6,748 nucleotides of DNA from Alphaproteobacteria bacterium (GTDB lineage: Bacteria > Pseudomonadota > Alphaproteobacteria > RS24). Below are positions 1 to 6,284 of this stretch, in pieces; position 1 is the stretch's first letter, and each line of letters begins with the position of its first letter. Below the pieces are notes generated by a model, which was not told where the DNA came from, did not search any database, and saw only the letters and a program-made list of their open reading frames with translations. Where the stretch lies: positions 1 through 6,748 of the forward strand of contig JAAOIL010000123.1 of the NCBI GenBank assembly GCA_015163825.1. The letters are read 5' to 3'. The position numbers were made by a program, and so were the translations under genes.

Positions 1-3000
1 AGGCACACCGAGCGGGTTCAACACAATATCTACCGAAGTGCCATCTGCCAAATGCGGCATATCCTCAACGGGTAGAATGCGACTAATCACACCCTTATTA
101 CCATGACGACCAGCCATTTTATCACCGGGTTGCAATTTGCGCTTAACGGCAACATAAACCTTAATCATTTTCATAACACCCGGTGGCAGTTCATCGCCGC
201 GTTGTAGTTTATCAACCTTATCTTCAAAACGTGCTTCAAGGGCGGCGCGTGCTGCATCAAACTGCTTACGCATGGCTTCAACTTGTGTCATCGCTGTGTC
301 GTTTTTCAAGGCAATGTTCCACCACTGCGAACGCGGCGAAGATTCCAATGTCGCTATCGTGATTTTATCATCACTTGACGACATCTTACCAAGCAAGAAG
401 TCATTGAGGCGGCTATAGGTATTACGCTCTAATATAGAGAGTTCATCATCGCGGTCTTTCGCTAACACTTCTATTTCTTCACGCTCTATTGCTAAGGCGC
501 GTTCGTCTTTTTCTATGCCGTGCCTGTTAAACACCCGCACCTCAACCACCGTGCCGCTTGTGCCGGGGGGTAGTTTCAAGGAAGTATCACGCACATCAGA
601 GGCTTTTTCCCCGAATATAGCGCGTAAAAGTTTTTCTTCTGGTGTCATAGGTGTCTCGCCTTTTGGCGTGATTTTACCGACCAGAATATCGCCCGGATCA
701 ACTTCGGAGCCGATATAGACAATACCCGCTTCGTCCAGATTGCTTAACGCCTCTTCCCCGACATTGGGAATATCGCGTGTGATTTCTTCAGGTCCTAGTT
801 TTGTGTCTCTTGCCATAATATCAAATTCTTCAATATGGATAGAGGTGAAAACATCATCGCGCACGACACGTTCTGATATGAGGATAGAATCCTCAAAGTT
901 ATAGCCTTGCCATGGCATAAAGGCGACCAAGACATTGCGCCCCAAAGCCAGTTCCCCTAGTTCCGTTGAAGGACCATCGGCGATAACATCGCCATGATTG
1001 ATACGATCACCCACCCGCACTAGCGGGCGTTGATTGATACAAGTTGATTGATTGGAACGTTGGAATTTACGCAAATTGTAAATATCCACACCCGATTTAG
1101 ACGCATCGGTTTCTTCTGTTGCACGGATAACAATACGTGTTGCATCTATCTGGTCAACAACACCTGTGCGTCGTGCCGCAATGGCGGAGCCACTATCACG
1201 CGCCACGGCATCTTCCATACCTGTGCCGACCAATGGTGCTTCTGCTTGCAGCAATGGCACGGCTTGGCGTTGCATATTAGACCCCATAAGGGCGCGGTTC
1301 GCGTCATCATTTTCAAGGAACGGAATAAGCGCCGCCGCCACCGATACAATCTGTTTCGGCGAGACATCAAGTAAATCCACATCCTCTGGTTTGACCAAAT
1401 CAAAGTCGCCATTGATACGGCAATTGATAAGTTCTTCTTCTATTGTGCCGTCAGCGGCAAGTTTGATTGTTGCTTGTGCCACCCGAAACCGCGATTCTTC
1501 CATAGCGGAAAGATAAACCACTTCTTTGGTAACGCGTCCGTTTTCTACTTTGCGATAAGGGCTTTCAATGAAGCCATATTTATTGATACGCGCGAAAGTT
1601 GCCAGCGAATTAATCAGCCCGATATTTGGACCTTCGGGGGTTTCAATCGGGCAGATGCGTCCGTAATGGGTGTGATGCACATCACGCACTTCAAAGCCGG
1701 CGCGTTCGCGTGTTAGACCACCGGGTCCCAAAGCAGATAGGCGACGCTTATGGGTAATCTCTGATAGCGGATTGGTTTGATCCATAAATTGCGATAATTG
1801 CGATGAGGCAAAAAACTCACGCACAGCGGCGGCGACAGGTTTTGCGTTAATCAAATCTTGTGGCACGACTTTATCTATATCAACGGAGCTCATACGTTCT
1901 TTTATGAAACGTTCCATCCGTTGCAGACCTATGCGGAATTGATTTTCCATCAACTCCCCCACCGAGCGCACCCGACGATTGCCGAGATTATCAATATCAT
2001 CAACTTCGCCTTTGCCGTCTCTTAAATCCACGAGGGTGCGGATAACACCCAAAATATCCTCACGGCGCAAGACACGCATATCATCATCACACTCTTGATT
2101 CAGGCGCACATTCATTTTAACACGCCCCACAGCAGATAAATCATAACGTTCTGAATCAAAGAATAGATTGTTGAACAAGCCTTCGGCGGCTTCTTGGGTT
2201 GGTGGCTCGCCTGGGCGCAAGACACGATAAATGTCTTCTAGGGCGGAGGCTTTATCCATAGACTTATCTACTTTTAAGGTGTTGCGAATAAAAGGACCGC
2301 GATTAACGGGGTCAATATCCAATGTATTGATGTCGGTGATGCCCATTTCCACTAGATTTTCTAGCAGTTCTTCGGTGATTTCATCGCCTGCTTCTGCATA
2401 GATTTCGCCTGTTTCAAAATTGACGATTTCATCGGCGAGGTAGCGGTCATAAAGTTCCCCGACATCAACGCGTAATTTTTTCAAGCCATCTTCGGCAAGT
2501 TTGCGTGCTTGGCGAGGCGTTATTTTCTCTCCCGCTTCCACGGCGACTTTACCTGTTTCGGCATTGATAAGATTGTAAAGCGGTTTGGTATTGCGACGAC
2601 GTTCCGCATCATAAGGCGTAATCCATGTGTCTTTTTCTAGCGCATAAGGCACTTTGTCATAGAATATGCCAAGTATTTCGTCTGACGCATAATCTAGGGC
2701 GTGTAAAATAACGGTCGCTGGTAATTTGCGTTTGCGGTCTATGCGAACGTGTAAAATATCTTTGGCATCAAACTCAAAGTCTAGCCACGAACCACGATAG
2801 GGAATAACCCGCGCCGTGAATAATAATTTGCCCGATACATGGGTTTTGCCTTTATCGTGGTCAAAGAACACACCCGGCGAGCGGTGCATTTGCGATACCA
2901 CCACGCGCTCTGTGCCATTGACAACAAAAGTGCCGTTTTCGGTCATCAAAGGTAAGTCGCCCATATAGACTTCTTGTTCTTTGACATCACGCACGGAACG

Positions 3001-3351
3001 AGATTCCGCTTCCTCATCAACATCAAAACTGATGAAACGCAAAGTTGCTTTCAGCGGTGCGGCAAATGTCATGCCGCGTTGCTGGCATTCTTCTACATCA
3101 TATTTAGGTTTTTCGAATTCGTATGACACAAACTCCATACACGCCCGCCCTGCATAATCATCAATCGGGAACACCGATTGAAAAACAGATTGCAAGCCTT
3201 CTTCAAGCCGCGCCATAGGAGAGGTCTTGTTTTGCAAAAATATATCGTAGGAATCGCGTTGCACATCTATCAGATTCGGCATCGCTACGACCGGGGGTAT
3301 AAGACCGAAAGAGCGACGAATGCGTTTGCTACCAGCGTATGTTTGCGACAT
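1..3351 (-). CDS. rpoB: RNA polymerase beta subunit, N-terminal 1117 codons (C-terminus beyond the left edge)
   Basis: This is the beta subunit of DNA-dependent RNA polymerase, which forms one side of the active-site cleft and carries the rifampicin pocket. Reading from the ATG at 3351-3349 (MSQTYAGSKRIRRSFG), the frame stays open without a stop to base 1. Recognisable parts are MPNLIDVQRDSYDIFL near residue 30, the rifampicin cluster SSQLSQFMDQTNPLSEITHK around 515-535, HYGRICPIETPEGPNIGLIN near 555-575, NFEDSILISERVV with the acidic pair E820/D821, and GDKMAGRHGNKGVIS with active-site lysines K1078 and K1086. Alphaproteobacterial beta is about 1350-1400 residues, so roughly 240-280 C-terminal residues (clamp and switch region) lie outside. 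AAAGGGGA at 3358-3365 is a ribosome site 6-7 bases before the start. The gene follows rplL after 99 bases, and rpoC would be expected next. There is no frameshift, insertion or intein in the visible part. Confidence 0.98.
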   Translation of the reverse strand, partial: MSQTYAGSKRIRRSFGLIPPVVAMPNLIDVQRDSYDIFLQNKTSPMARLEEGLQSVFQSVFPIDDYAGRACMEFVSYEFEKPKYDVEECQQRGMTFAAPLKATLRFISFDVDEEAESRSVRDVKEQEVYMGDLPLMTENGTFVVNGTERVVVSQMHRSPGVFFDHDKGKTHVSGKLLFTARVIPYRGSWLDFEFDAKDILHVRIDRKRKLPATVILHALDYASDEILGIFYDKVPYALEKDTWITPYDAERRRNTKPLYNLINAETGKVAVEAGEKITPRQARKLAEDGLKKLRVDVGELYDRYLADEIVNFETGEIYAEAGDEITEELLENLVEMGITDINTLDIDPVNRGPFIRNTLKVDKSMDKASALEDIYRVLRPGEPPTQEAAEGLFNNLFFDSERYDLSAVGRVKMNVRLNQECDDDMRVLRREDILGVIRTLVDLRDGKGEVDDIDNLGNRRVRSVGELMENQFRIGLQRMERFIKERMSSVDIDKVVPQDLINAKPVAAAVREFFASSQLSQFMDQTNPLSEITHKRRLSALGPGGLTRERAGFEVRDVHHTHYGRICPIETPEGPNIGLINSLATFARINKYGFIESPYRKVENGRVTKEVVYLSAMEESRFRVAQATIKLAADGTIEEELINCRINGDFDLVKPEDVDLLDVSPKQIVSVAAALIPFLENDDANRALMGSNMQRQAVPLLQAEAPLVGTGMEDAVARDSGSAIAARRTGVVDQIDATRIVIRATEETDASKSGVDIYNLRKFQRSNQSTCINQRPLVRVGDRINHGDVIADGPSTELGELALGRNVLVAFMPWQGYNFEDSILISERVVRDDVFTSIHIEEFDIMARDTKLGPEEITRDIPNVGEEALSNLDEAGIVYIGSEVDPGDILVGKITPKGETPMTPEEKLLRAIFGEKASDVRDTSLKLPPGTSGTVVEVRVFNRHGIEKDERALAIEREEIEVLAKDRDDELSILERNTYSRLNDFLLGKMSSSDDKITIATLESSPRSQWWNIALKNDTAMTQVEAMRKQFDAARAALEARFEDKVDKLQRGDELPPGVMKMIKVYVAVKRKLQPGDKMAGRHGNKGVISRILPVEDMPHLADGTSVDIVLNPLGVP

Positions 3352-3394
3352 GGGAAATCCCCTTTATGTGTTGCGGTTCAAATTTATCGTCATC

Positions 3395-3440
3395 GTCATA
3401 GAAATAGAAATATCGGGGGCAGTGTTTATGCCGCCCCCGA
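3395..3440 (-). terminator. Hairpin with T-rich tail between rplL and rpoB (candidate attenuator)
   Basis: On the transcribed strand TCGGGGGC (3440-3433) is an exact reverse complement of GCCCCCGA (3420-3413). A further G-T and a G-C pair extend it to ten pairs around an eight-base loop. It is followed by TATTTCTATTTC (3412-3401), which is T-rich but interrupted. That resembles a leaky intrinsic terminator placed 10 bases after the rplL stop. In E. coli, partial termination at the same place lowers rpoBC expression relative to the more abundant L7/L12. The hairpin is seen directly; the attenuating role is inferred from position. An RNA-processing (RNase III) site or an mRNA-end stabiliser is an alternative. 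Confidence 0.5.
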
Positions 3441-3450
3441 CAATCGTTAT

Positions 3451-3822
3451 TTACTTCAACTCTACGGTCGCGCCTGCGGCCTCGAGTTTTTCTTTAATCT
3501 CATTTGCTTCTGCTGTTGGCACTTCTTCTTTCAAGTCAGCAGGGGCGCTTTCCACAATATCTTTAGCCTCTTTCAGACCAAGACCTGTAATGGTGCGCAC
3601 TTCTTTAATGACATTGATTTTCTGGTCGCCAGCACTGGCAAGAACGATAGTGAAACTATTTTTCTCTTCAGCAGGTGCCGCATCAACCGCAGGGGCGGCA
3701 GCCATCGCCACTGGTGCGGCGGCAGAAACACCCCATTTTTCTTCAAGCAGTTTTGACAAATCAGCCGCTTCCAATACGGTTAGCGCCGAGAGGTCTTCTG
3801 CAATTTTTTCTATATTAGCCAT
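3451..3822 (-). CDS. rplL: 50S ribosomal protein L7/L12
   Basis: This 123-residue acidic stalk protein binds L10 as dimers and recruits translational GTPases (EF-Tu, EF-G, IF2) to the ribosome. Residues 1-31 (ANIEKIAEDLSALTVLEAADL onward) form the helical dimerisation domain. About 34-52 is the flexible Ala/Pro-rich hinge. From about 54 comes the globular factor-binding domain, with the conserved KINVIKEVR and GLGLKEAKDIVE (80-91), ending GATVELK. Length and domain order are normal for the family. AAGGAG at 3835-3830 lies 7 bases before the ATG. The gene follows rplJ after 58 bases, the standard stalk operon order, and precedes the hairpin ahead of rpoB. The hinge's GC-rich Ala codons explain the long antisense frames on the plus strand here. 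Confidence 0.99.
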   Translation of the reverse strand: MANIEKIAEDLSALTVLEAADLSKLLEEKWGVSAAAPVAMAAAPAVDAAPAEEKNSFTIVLASAGDQKINVIKEVRTITGLGLKEAKDIVESAPADLKEEVPTAEANEIKEKLEAAGATVELK

Positions 3823-3829
3823 TTTAGTT

Positions 3830-3835
3830 CTCCTT
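3830..3835 (-). promoter_or_regulatory. Strong ribosome binding site of rplL
   Basis: AAGGAG sits 7 bases upstream of the rplL ATG. The same AAGGAGAA octamer at the same spacing precedes rplJ. A strong independent site fits the need for several L7/L12 copies per L10, although translation could also be partly coupled to rplJ, whose stop is 58 bases upstream. Confidence 0.8.
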
Positions 3836-3880
3836 CAGTTTGTTTATCGTTTTGTTTTGATTATGAGTGCTATGCTTGTC

Positions 3881-4399
3881 TTAAGCGTCTTCTCCCTGTG
3901 CGGCTTTCGCCCCCATCACTCTTGCTAGTTGCCCAGCAGGAGCCTGTAATACACCCGCAACTTTCGTCGCTGGCGATTGTATGAGACCAATCAAGATTCC
4001 TCTTAATTCGTCTAGTGATGGCAAAGAAGCAAGGTTTTTAACGCCATCAGCATCTAATATGGTTTCGTCCATAATGCCGCCAAGTATCACCAAATTATTA
4101 TTCTCTTTGGCAAACTTAGCCGCAATGCGCGGTGCCGCAATCGGGTCGTCCGAAAAGGCAATCGCAGTAGGACCATTAAACATATCAATTATCGCTTCTG
4201 CACGTGTGCCTTGTGCCGCTATCCTCACAAGGCGGTTTTTGGTGACTTTAACATTCGCCCCCACCGCCGCCATTTGAAGACGCAACGTATCCATATCAGG
4301 CACGCTAAGACCAGCATAGTGGGTCACAACAACAACACCAGCGTTCGCAAAAACGCCGTTATATTGCGTGACGAGTGCTTCTTTTGCAGCTCTATCCAC
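3881..4399 (-). CDS. rplJ: 50S ribosomal protein L10
   Basis: L10 anchors the ribosomal stalk. Its N-terminal domain binds the GTPase-associated region of 23S rRNA with L11, and its C-terminal helix carries L7/L12 dimers. The 172-residue protein starts at a GTG (4399-4397, MDRAAKEALV), as supported by a strong AAGGAG 7 bases upstream and the usual alphaproteobacterial MDR start. Visible landmarks are VVVVTHYAGLSVPDMDTLR (22-40), KVTKNRLVRIA (51-61), FNGPTAIAF (74-82) and the C-terminal SPATKVAGVLQAPAGQLARVMGA (142-164), which is the helix that binds L7/L12. It ends at a TAA 58 bases before rplL. A structured 5' leader precedes it, so autogenous repression by the L10-L12 complex is likely. That is known in E. 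coli and inferred here. Confidence 0.98.
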   Translation of the reverse strand: MDRAAKEALVTQYNGVFANAGVVVVTHYAGLSVPDMDTLRLQMAAVGANVKVTKNRLVRIAAQGTRAEAIIDMFNGPTAIAFSDDPIAAPRIAAKFAKENNNLVILGGIMDETILDADGVKNLASLPSLDELRGILIGLIQSPATKVAGVLQAPAGQLARVMGAKAAQGEDA

Positions 4400-4406
4400 T
4401 ACTCTT

Positions 4407-4412
4407 CTCCTT
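4407..4412 (-). promoter_or_regulatory. Ribosome binding site deciding the GTG start of rplJ
   Basis: AAGGAG is 7 bases upstream of the GTG at 4399-4397 and settles the use of this non-ATG start. It lies about 30 bases beyond the last clear leader pairing element (4443-4450). Translational control would therefore have to act through a change of fold rather than simple burial in the visible stems. Confidence 0.8.
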
Positions 4413-4451
4413 CATTATGATAAGGCTTGCACCCTATCGGTTCGCATTTGC

Positions 4452-4470
4452 CCTCTATCAAAGATAGAGG
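4452..4470 (-). promoter_or_regulatory. Perfect 8-bp hairpin in the rplJ leader, 3' of the L10-like domain
   Basis: CCTCTATC (4470-4463) and GATAGAGG (4459-4452) are exact complements around a three-base TTT loop. No T tract follows (the next bases are GCAAATGCG), so it is not an intrinsic terminator. It lies between the central L10-like domain and the distal strand of the long-range closing stem. It may act as a spacer helix, a processing site or a support for the leader fold; its role is not known from sequence. Confidence 0.7.
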
Positions 4471-4576
4471 ACGCTCAGTGTCCGTCGGGTTTCCCCAATC
4501 TCATACAGGATATTTAAGTGCCAAAGCACACCTGTAATCTCGGACGGGTGGAAGTGATAAACACCCCCGACCACAT

Positions 4577-4597
4577 TTGAAAATCACTTGAAAATCA
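4577..4597 (-). repeat. Tandem 10-base direct repeat within an inverted repeat
   Basis: TGATTTTCAA occurs twice, separated by one G (4597-4588 and 4586-4577 on the transcribed strand). The pair lies within a local inverted repeat: CCGCATTTGA (4604-4595) can pair with TCAAATGTGG (4580-4571) through ten pairs, one of them G-U. The repeat begins 20 bases after the rplA stop. It could be a slippage-derived duplication that also builds the alternative stem of the leader. Confidence 0.7.
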
Positions 4598-4616
4598 AAT
4601 GCGGATTCCCACTCAC

Positions 4617-5309
4617 CTATTCCGTAATAGATGATAAATCTAGTTTGACCCCAACCCCCATAGTGGAACTGATAGTCACGCGTTTCATATAAACGCCTTT
4701 CACGCCTGTCGGTTTGGCTTTTTTGACCGCATTAACAAGAGCGCGAACATTATCGCCAATAGAAGATTCCGTGAAAGAGGCTTTGCCAACACCCGCTTGC
4801 ACGATGCCTTGACTTTCTGCCCTAAACTCTACAGCACCGCCTTTAGCAGCGCGTATGGCTTCGGCAACATCTGCTGTCACCGTGCCAACTTTCGGGTTTG
4901 GCATAAGATTGCGTGGTCCAAGCACTTTACCCAAACGACCAACAAGTGGCATCATATCTGGTGTGGCAATACATTTATCAAAATCTATTTTGCCACCTTG
5001 CACGGCTTCTACCAAATCTTCGGCGCCGACAATATCTGCCCCCGCTTCTTTTGCTTCGATGGCTTTGTCTTCGCGTGCGAACACTGCCACGCGTAAATTG
5101 CGCCCTGTGCCATTGGGTAGTTCCACCACACCACGCACCATTTGGTCGGCATGGCGAGGATCAACACCCAAACTGATGGCGACTTCTATTGTCTCGTCAA
5201 ATTTTGCAACGGCGAATTCTTTGACCAGTTTTACAGCCTCATTTATCGGGTAAAGCGTTTCGCGCTCTATTTTGCCTTGTGCTGCCGTTATGCGTTTGCT
5301 CTGTGCCAT
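4617..5309 (-). CDS. rplA: 50S ribosomal protein L1
   Basis: L1 forms the mobile L1 stalk beside the ribosomal E site and helps release deacylated tRNA. In many bacteria it also represses its own rplKA message. The 230-residue length is normal. The family signature GRLGKVLGPRNLMPNPKVGT spans 124-143, preceded by KIDFDKCIATPDMM (107-120). KGGAVEFRAESQGIVQAGVGK (156-176) and the C-terminal KGVYMKRVTISSTMGVGVKLD (204-224) complete the two-domain fold. The ATG (5309-5307) shares its A with the last base of the rplK TAA stop, and GGAGGT lies 9 bases upstream inside rplK, so translation is coupled to L11. It ends in TAG. No obvious L1-binding hairpin has room in the 17-base nusG-rplK gap, so any feedback site must lie within coding sequence or further upstream. 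Confidence 0.98.
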   Translation of the reverse strand: MAQSKRITAAQGKIERETLYPINEAVKLVKEFAVAKFDETIEVAISLGVDPRHADQMVRGVVELPNGTGRNLRVAVFAREDKAIEAKEAGADIVGAEDLVEAVQGGKIDFDKCIATPDMMPLVGRLGKVLGPRNLMPNPKVGTVTADVAEAIRAAKGGAVEFRAESQGIVQAGVGKASFTESSIGDNVRALVNAVKKAKPTGVKGVYMKRVTISSTMGVGVKLDLSSITE

Positions 5310-5737
5310 TATTTGCGTACCTCCAAGCCCATAGACCTTGCCGAACCCGCTATCATTTTTGCTGCTTGGTCAACATCATCGGTGTTTAAGTCTTTTAGTT
5401 TTTTCTCGGCAATATCACGACACTGCGCCATCGTTACCGAACCCGCCACTTCACGACCGGGCGTTGCCCCGCCTTTGGGAAGGCGCGCCGCTTTCTTCAA
5501 AAAATAAGAAGCAGGCGGTGTTTTAATAATGAAAGTAAAAGACTTATCCTCAAAAATCGTAATGATTGTCGGGATAGGCATATTAGATTCCATCTCTTGT
5601 GTCTTTGCATTAAACGCTTTGCAAAACTCCATAATGTTCAAGCCACGCTGACCCAAAGCCGGACCAATAGGCGGAGACGGCGAAGCAGACCCCGCCGGTA
5701 CTTGCAATTTTAAATAGCTGTCAATTTTCTTTGCCAT
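5309..5737 (-). CDS. rplK: 50S ribosomal protein L11
   Basis: L11 binds the GTPase-associated region of 23S rRNA next to L10. It affects factor-dependent steps and, in many bacteria, activation of RelA-type enzymes on stalled ribosomes. The protein has 142 residues, the usual length. The proline-rich N-terminal block PSPPIGPALGQRGLNIMEFC spans 20-39, where the family is also bound by thiopeptide antibiotics. Then come FTFIIKTPPASYFLKKAA and the rRNA-binding C-terminal domain, ending MIAGSARSMGLEVRK, which fits the L11 signature. The ATG at 5737-5735 has a modest AGGGA upstream and lies 17 bases after nusG. The stop codon overlaps the rplA start by one base (TAATG). Confidence 0.98.
   Translation of the reverse strand: MAKKIDSYLKLQVPAGSASPSPPIGPALGQRGLNIMEFCKAFNAKTQEMESNMPIPTIITIFEDKSFTFIIKTPPASYFLKKAARLPKGGATPGREVAGSVTMAQCRDIAEKKLKDLNTDDVDQAAKMIAGSARSMGLEVRK
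5319..5324 (-). promoter_or_regulatory. rplA ribosome binding site inside the rplK coding end
   Basis: GGAGGT is formed by the last base of the Leu TTG codon, the GAG codon and the first two bases of the GTA codon of the terminal LEVRK of L11. It stands 9 bases before the rplA ATG. The site serves L1 while ribosomes finish L11, consistent with equimolar output of the two proteins. Confidence 0.75.
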
Positions 5738-5754
5738 CTTTTTCTTTCCCTATC

Positions 5755-6282
5755 TTATAATTTTTCAACTTGTCCGTATTCCAATTCAACCGGTGTCGCC
5801 CGCCCAAATATGGAAACCGCCACTTTAAGACGCGCTTTTTCTTCATCAATCGCCTCTACATGACCACTAAAGGAAGCAAAAGGTCCTTCACGCACTCGCA
5901 CTTGCTCCCCTATTTCAAACACAACAGCAGGACGCGCCGCCGTGCCATCTTGTGCTTGGTTCATAATCGCATCAACCTCTGCTTGCGATAAAGGCGCAGG
6001 CTTGCTCTGCGACCCCAAAAATCCCGTAACCTTTGGTGTGTTTTTCACCAAAACAAAAGCCGCATCCGTCATATTCATACGCACCAACACATAACCCGGA
6101 AAAAGTTTGCGCTCGCTATTAACCCGCTTACCACGTCGCATCTCTACGACATTTTCTGTCGGCACAACAATTTCTTCAAAACAATCAGCTATGCCCGCTT
6201 GTGCCGCTTGTTCTAGCAGACTTTCTGCCACCTTATGCTCAAAATTAGAATAAGCATGAACGATATACCATTGTTTCTCCAT
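5755..6282 (-). CDS. nusG: Transcription termination/antitermination factor NusG
   Basis: NusG rides on RNA polymerase, stimulates elongation, and links it to Rho or to ribosomal S10. The start at 6282 gives 175 residues beginning MEKQWYIVHAYSNFEHKVAE, the standard NGN-domain opening. An in-frame upstream ATG at 6321 would add 13 residues inside secE without family support. The NGN domain covers about 1-110, with RKLFPGYVLVRM (58-69) and NTPKVTGFLG (81-90). The KOW domain follows at about 124-156 (IGEQVRVREGPFASFSGHVEAI), ending VELEYGQVEKL. Two bases separate it from the secE stop (TAG, AT, ATG), and no clear ribosome site precedes it, so translation is probably coupled to secE. Confidence 0.98.
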   Translation of the reverse strand: MEKQWYIVHAYSNFEHKVAESLLEQAAQAGIADCFEEIVVPTENVVEMRRGKRVNSERKLFPGYVLVRMNMTDAAFVLVKNTPKVTGFLGSQSKPAPLSQAEVDAIMNQAQDGTAARPAVVFEIGEQVRVREGPFASFSGHVEAIDEEKARLKVAVSIFGRATPVELEYGQVEKL

Positions 6283-6284
6283 AT

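Larger units (their letters stand above)
4441..4604 (-). promoter_or_regulatory. Structured L10-type 5' leader of rplJ-rplL
   Basis: The 217 bases between rplA and rplJ fold extensively on the transcribed strand. A central domain has GTCCG (4545-4541) pairing with CGGAC (4484-4480). Inside it are TACAGG/CCTGTA (4536-4531 with 4509-4504), a GTGC-TTTG-GCAC hairpin (4529-4518) and a GGG-GAAA-CCC hairpin with a GNRA loop (4496-4487). Purine-rich AGAT and TGAGAT flank the TACAGG helix and could form a kink-turn-like internal loop. The long-range pair CGCATTTG (4603-4596) with CAAATGCG (4450-4443) would close the whole leader. Position directly ahead of rplJ matches the known L10 leader, which mimics the 23S rRNA site of L10. 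The helices are seen as sequence complementarity; the ligand is inferred from gene context. Confidence 0.75.

Noticed and set aside
515..1716. Short plus-strand and off-frame minus-strand open frames within rpoB
   Set aside because: The rpoB frame itself is continuous with conserved motifs across this stretch, so these are incidental.
3352..3362. Small inverted repeat GGG-GATTT-CCC overlapping the rpoB ribosome site
   Set aside because: Only three pairs form, which is too weak to sequester the site, and it is likely chance.
3178..3928. Long plus-strand open frames (192 and 202 codons) antisense to the rpoB start, rplL and the rplJ end
   Set aside because: They overlap well-supported L7/L12, L10 and RpoB in full and have no family resemblance. 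They are explained by Ala-rich codon bias on the other strand.
4452..4470. Intrinsic terminator between rplA and rplJ
   Set aside because: The hairpin is strong but is followed by GCAAATGCG with no T tract, so it is listed as a leader hairpin.
4441..4600. A promoter for rplJ in the rplA-rplJ spacer, for example TTGGCA (minus strand) with an AT-rich stretch downstream
   Set aside because: No good -10 box lies at 16-18 bases from any -35-like hexamer, and the TTGGCA lies in a leader hairpin. It was not convincing enough to list.
4797..5526. Cluster of overlapping plus-strand frames antisense to rplA and rplK
   Set aside because: Several frames overlap one another and none has a ribosome site or recognisable domain. 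They are shadows of conserved ribosomal protein genes.
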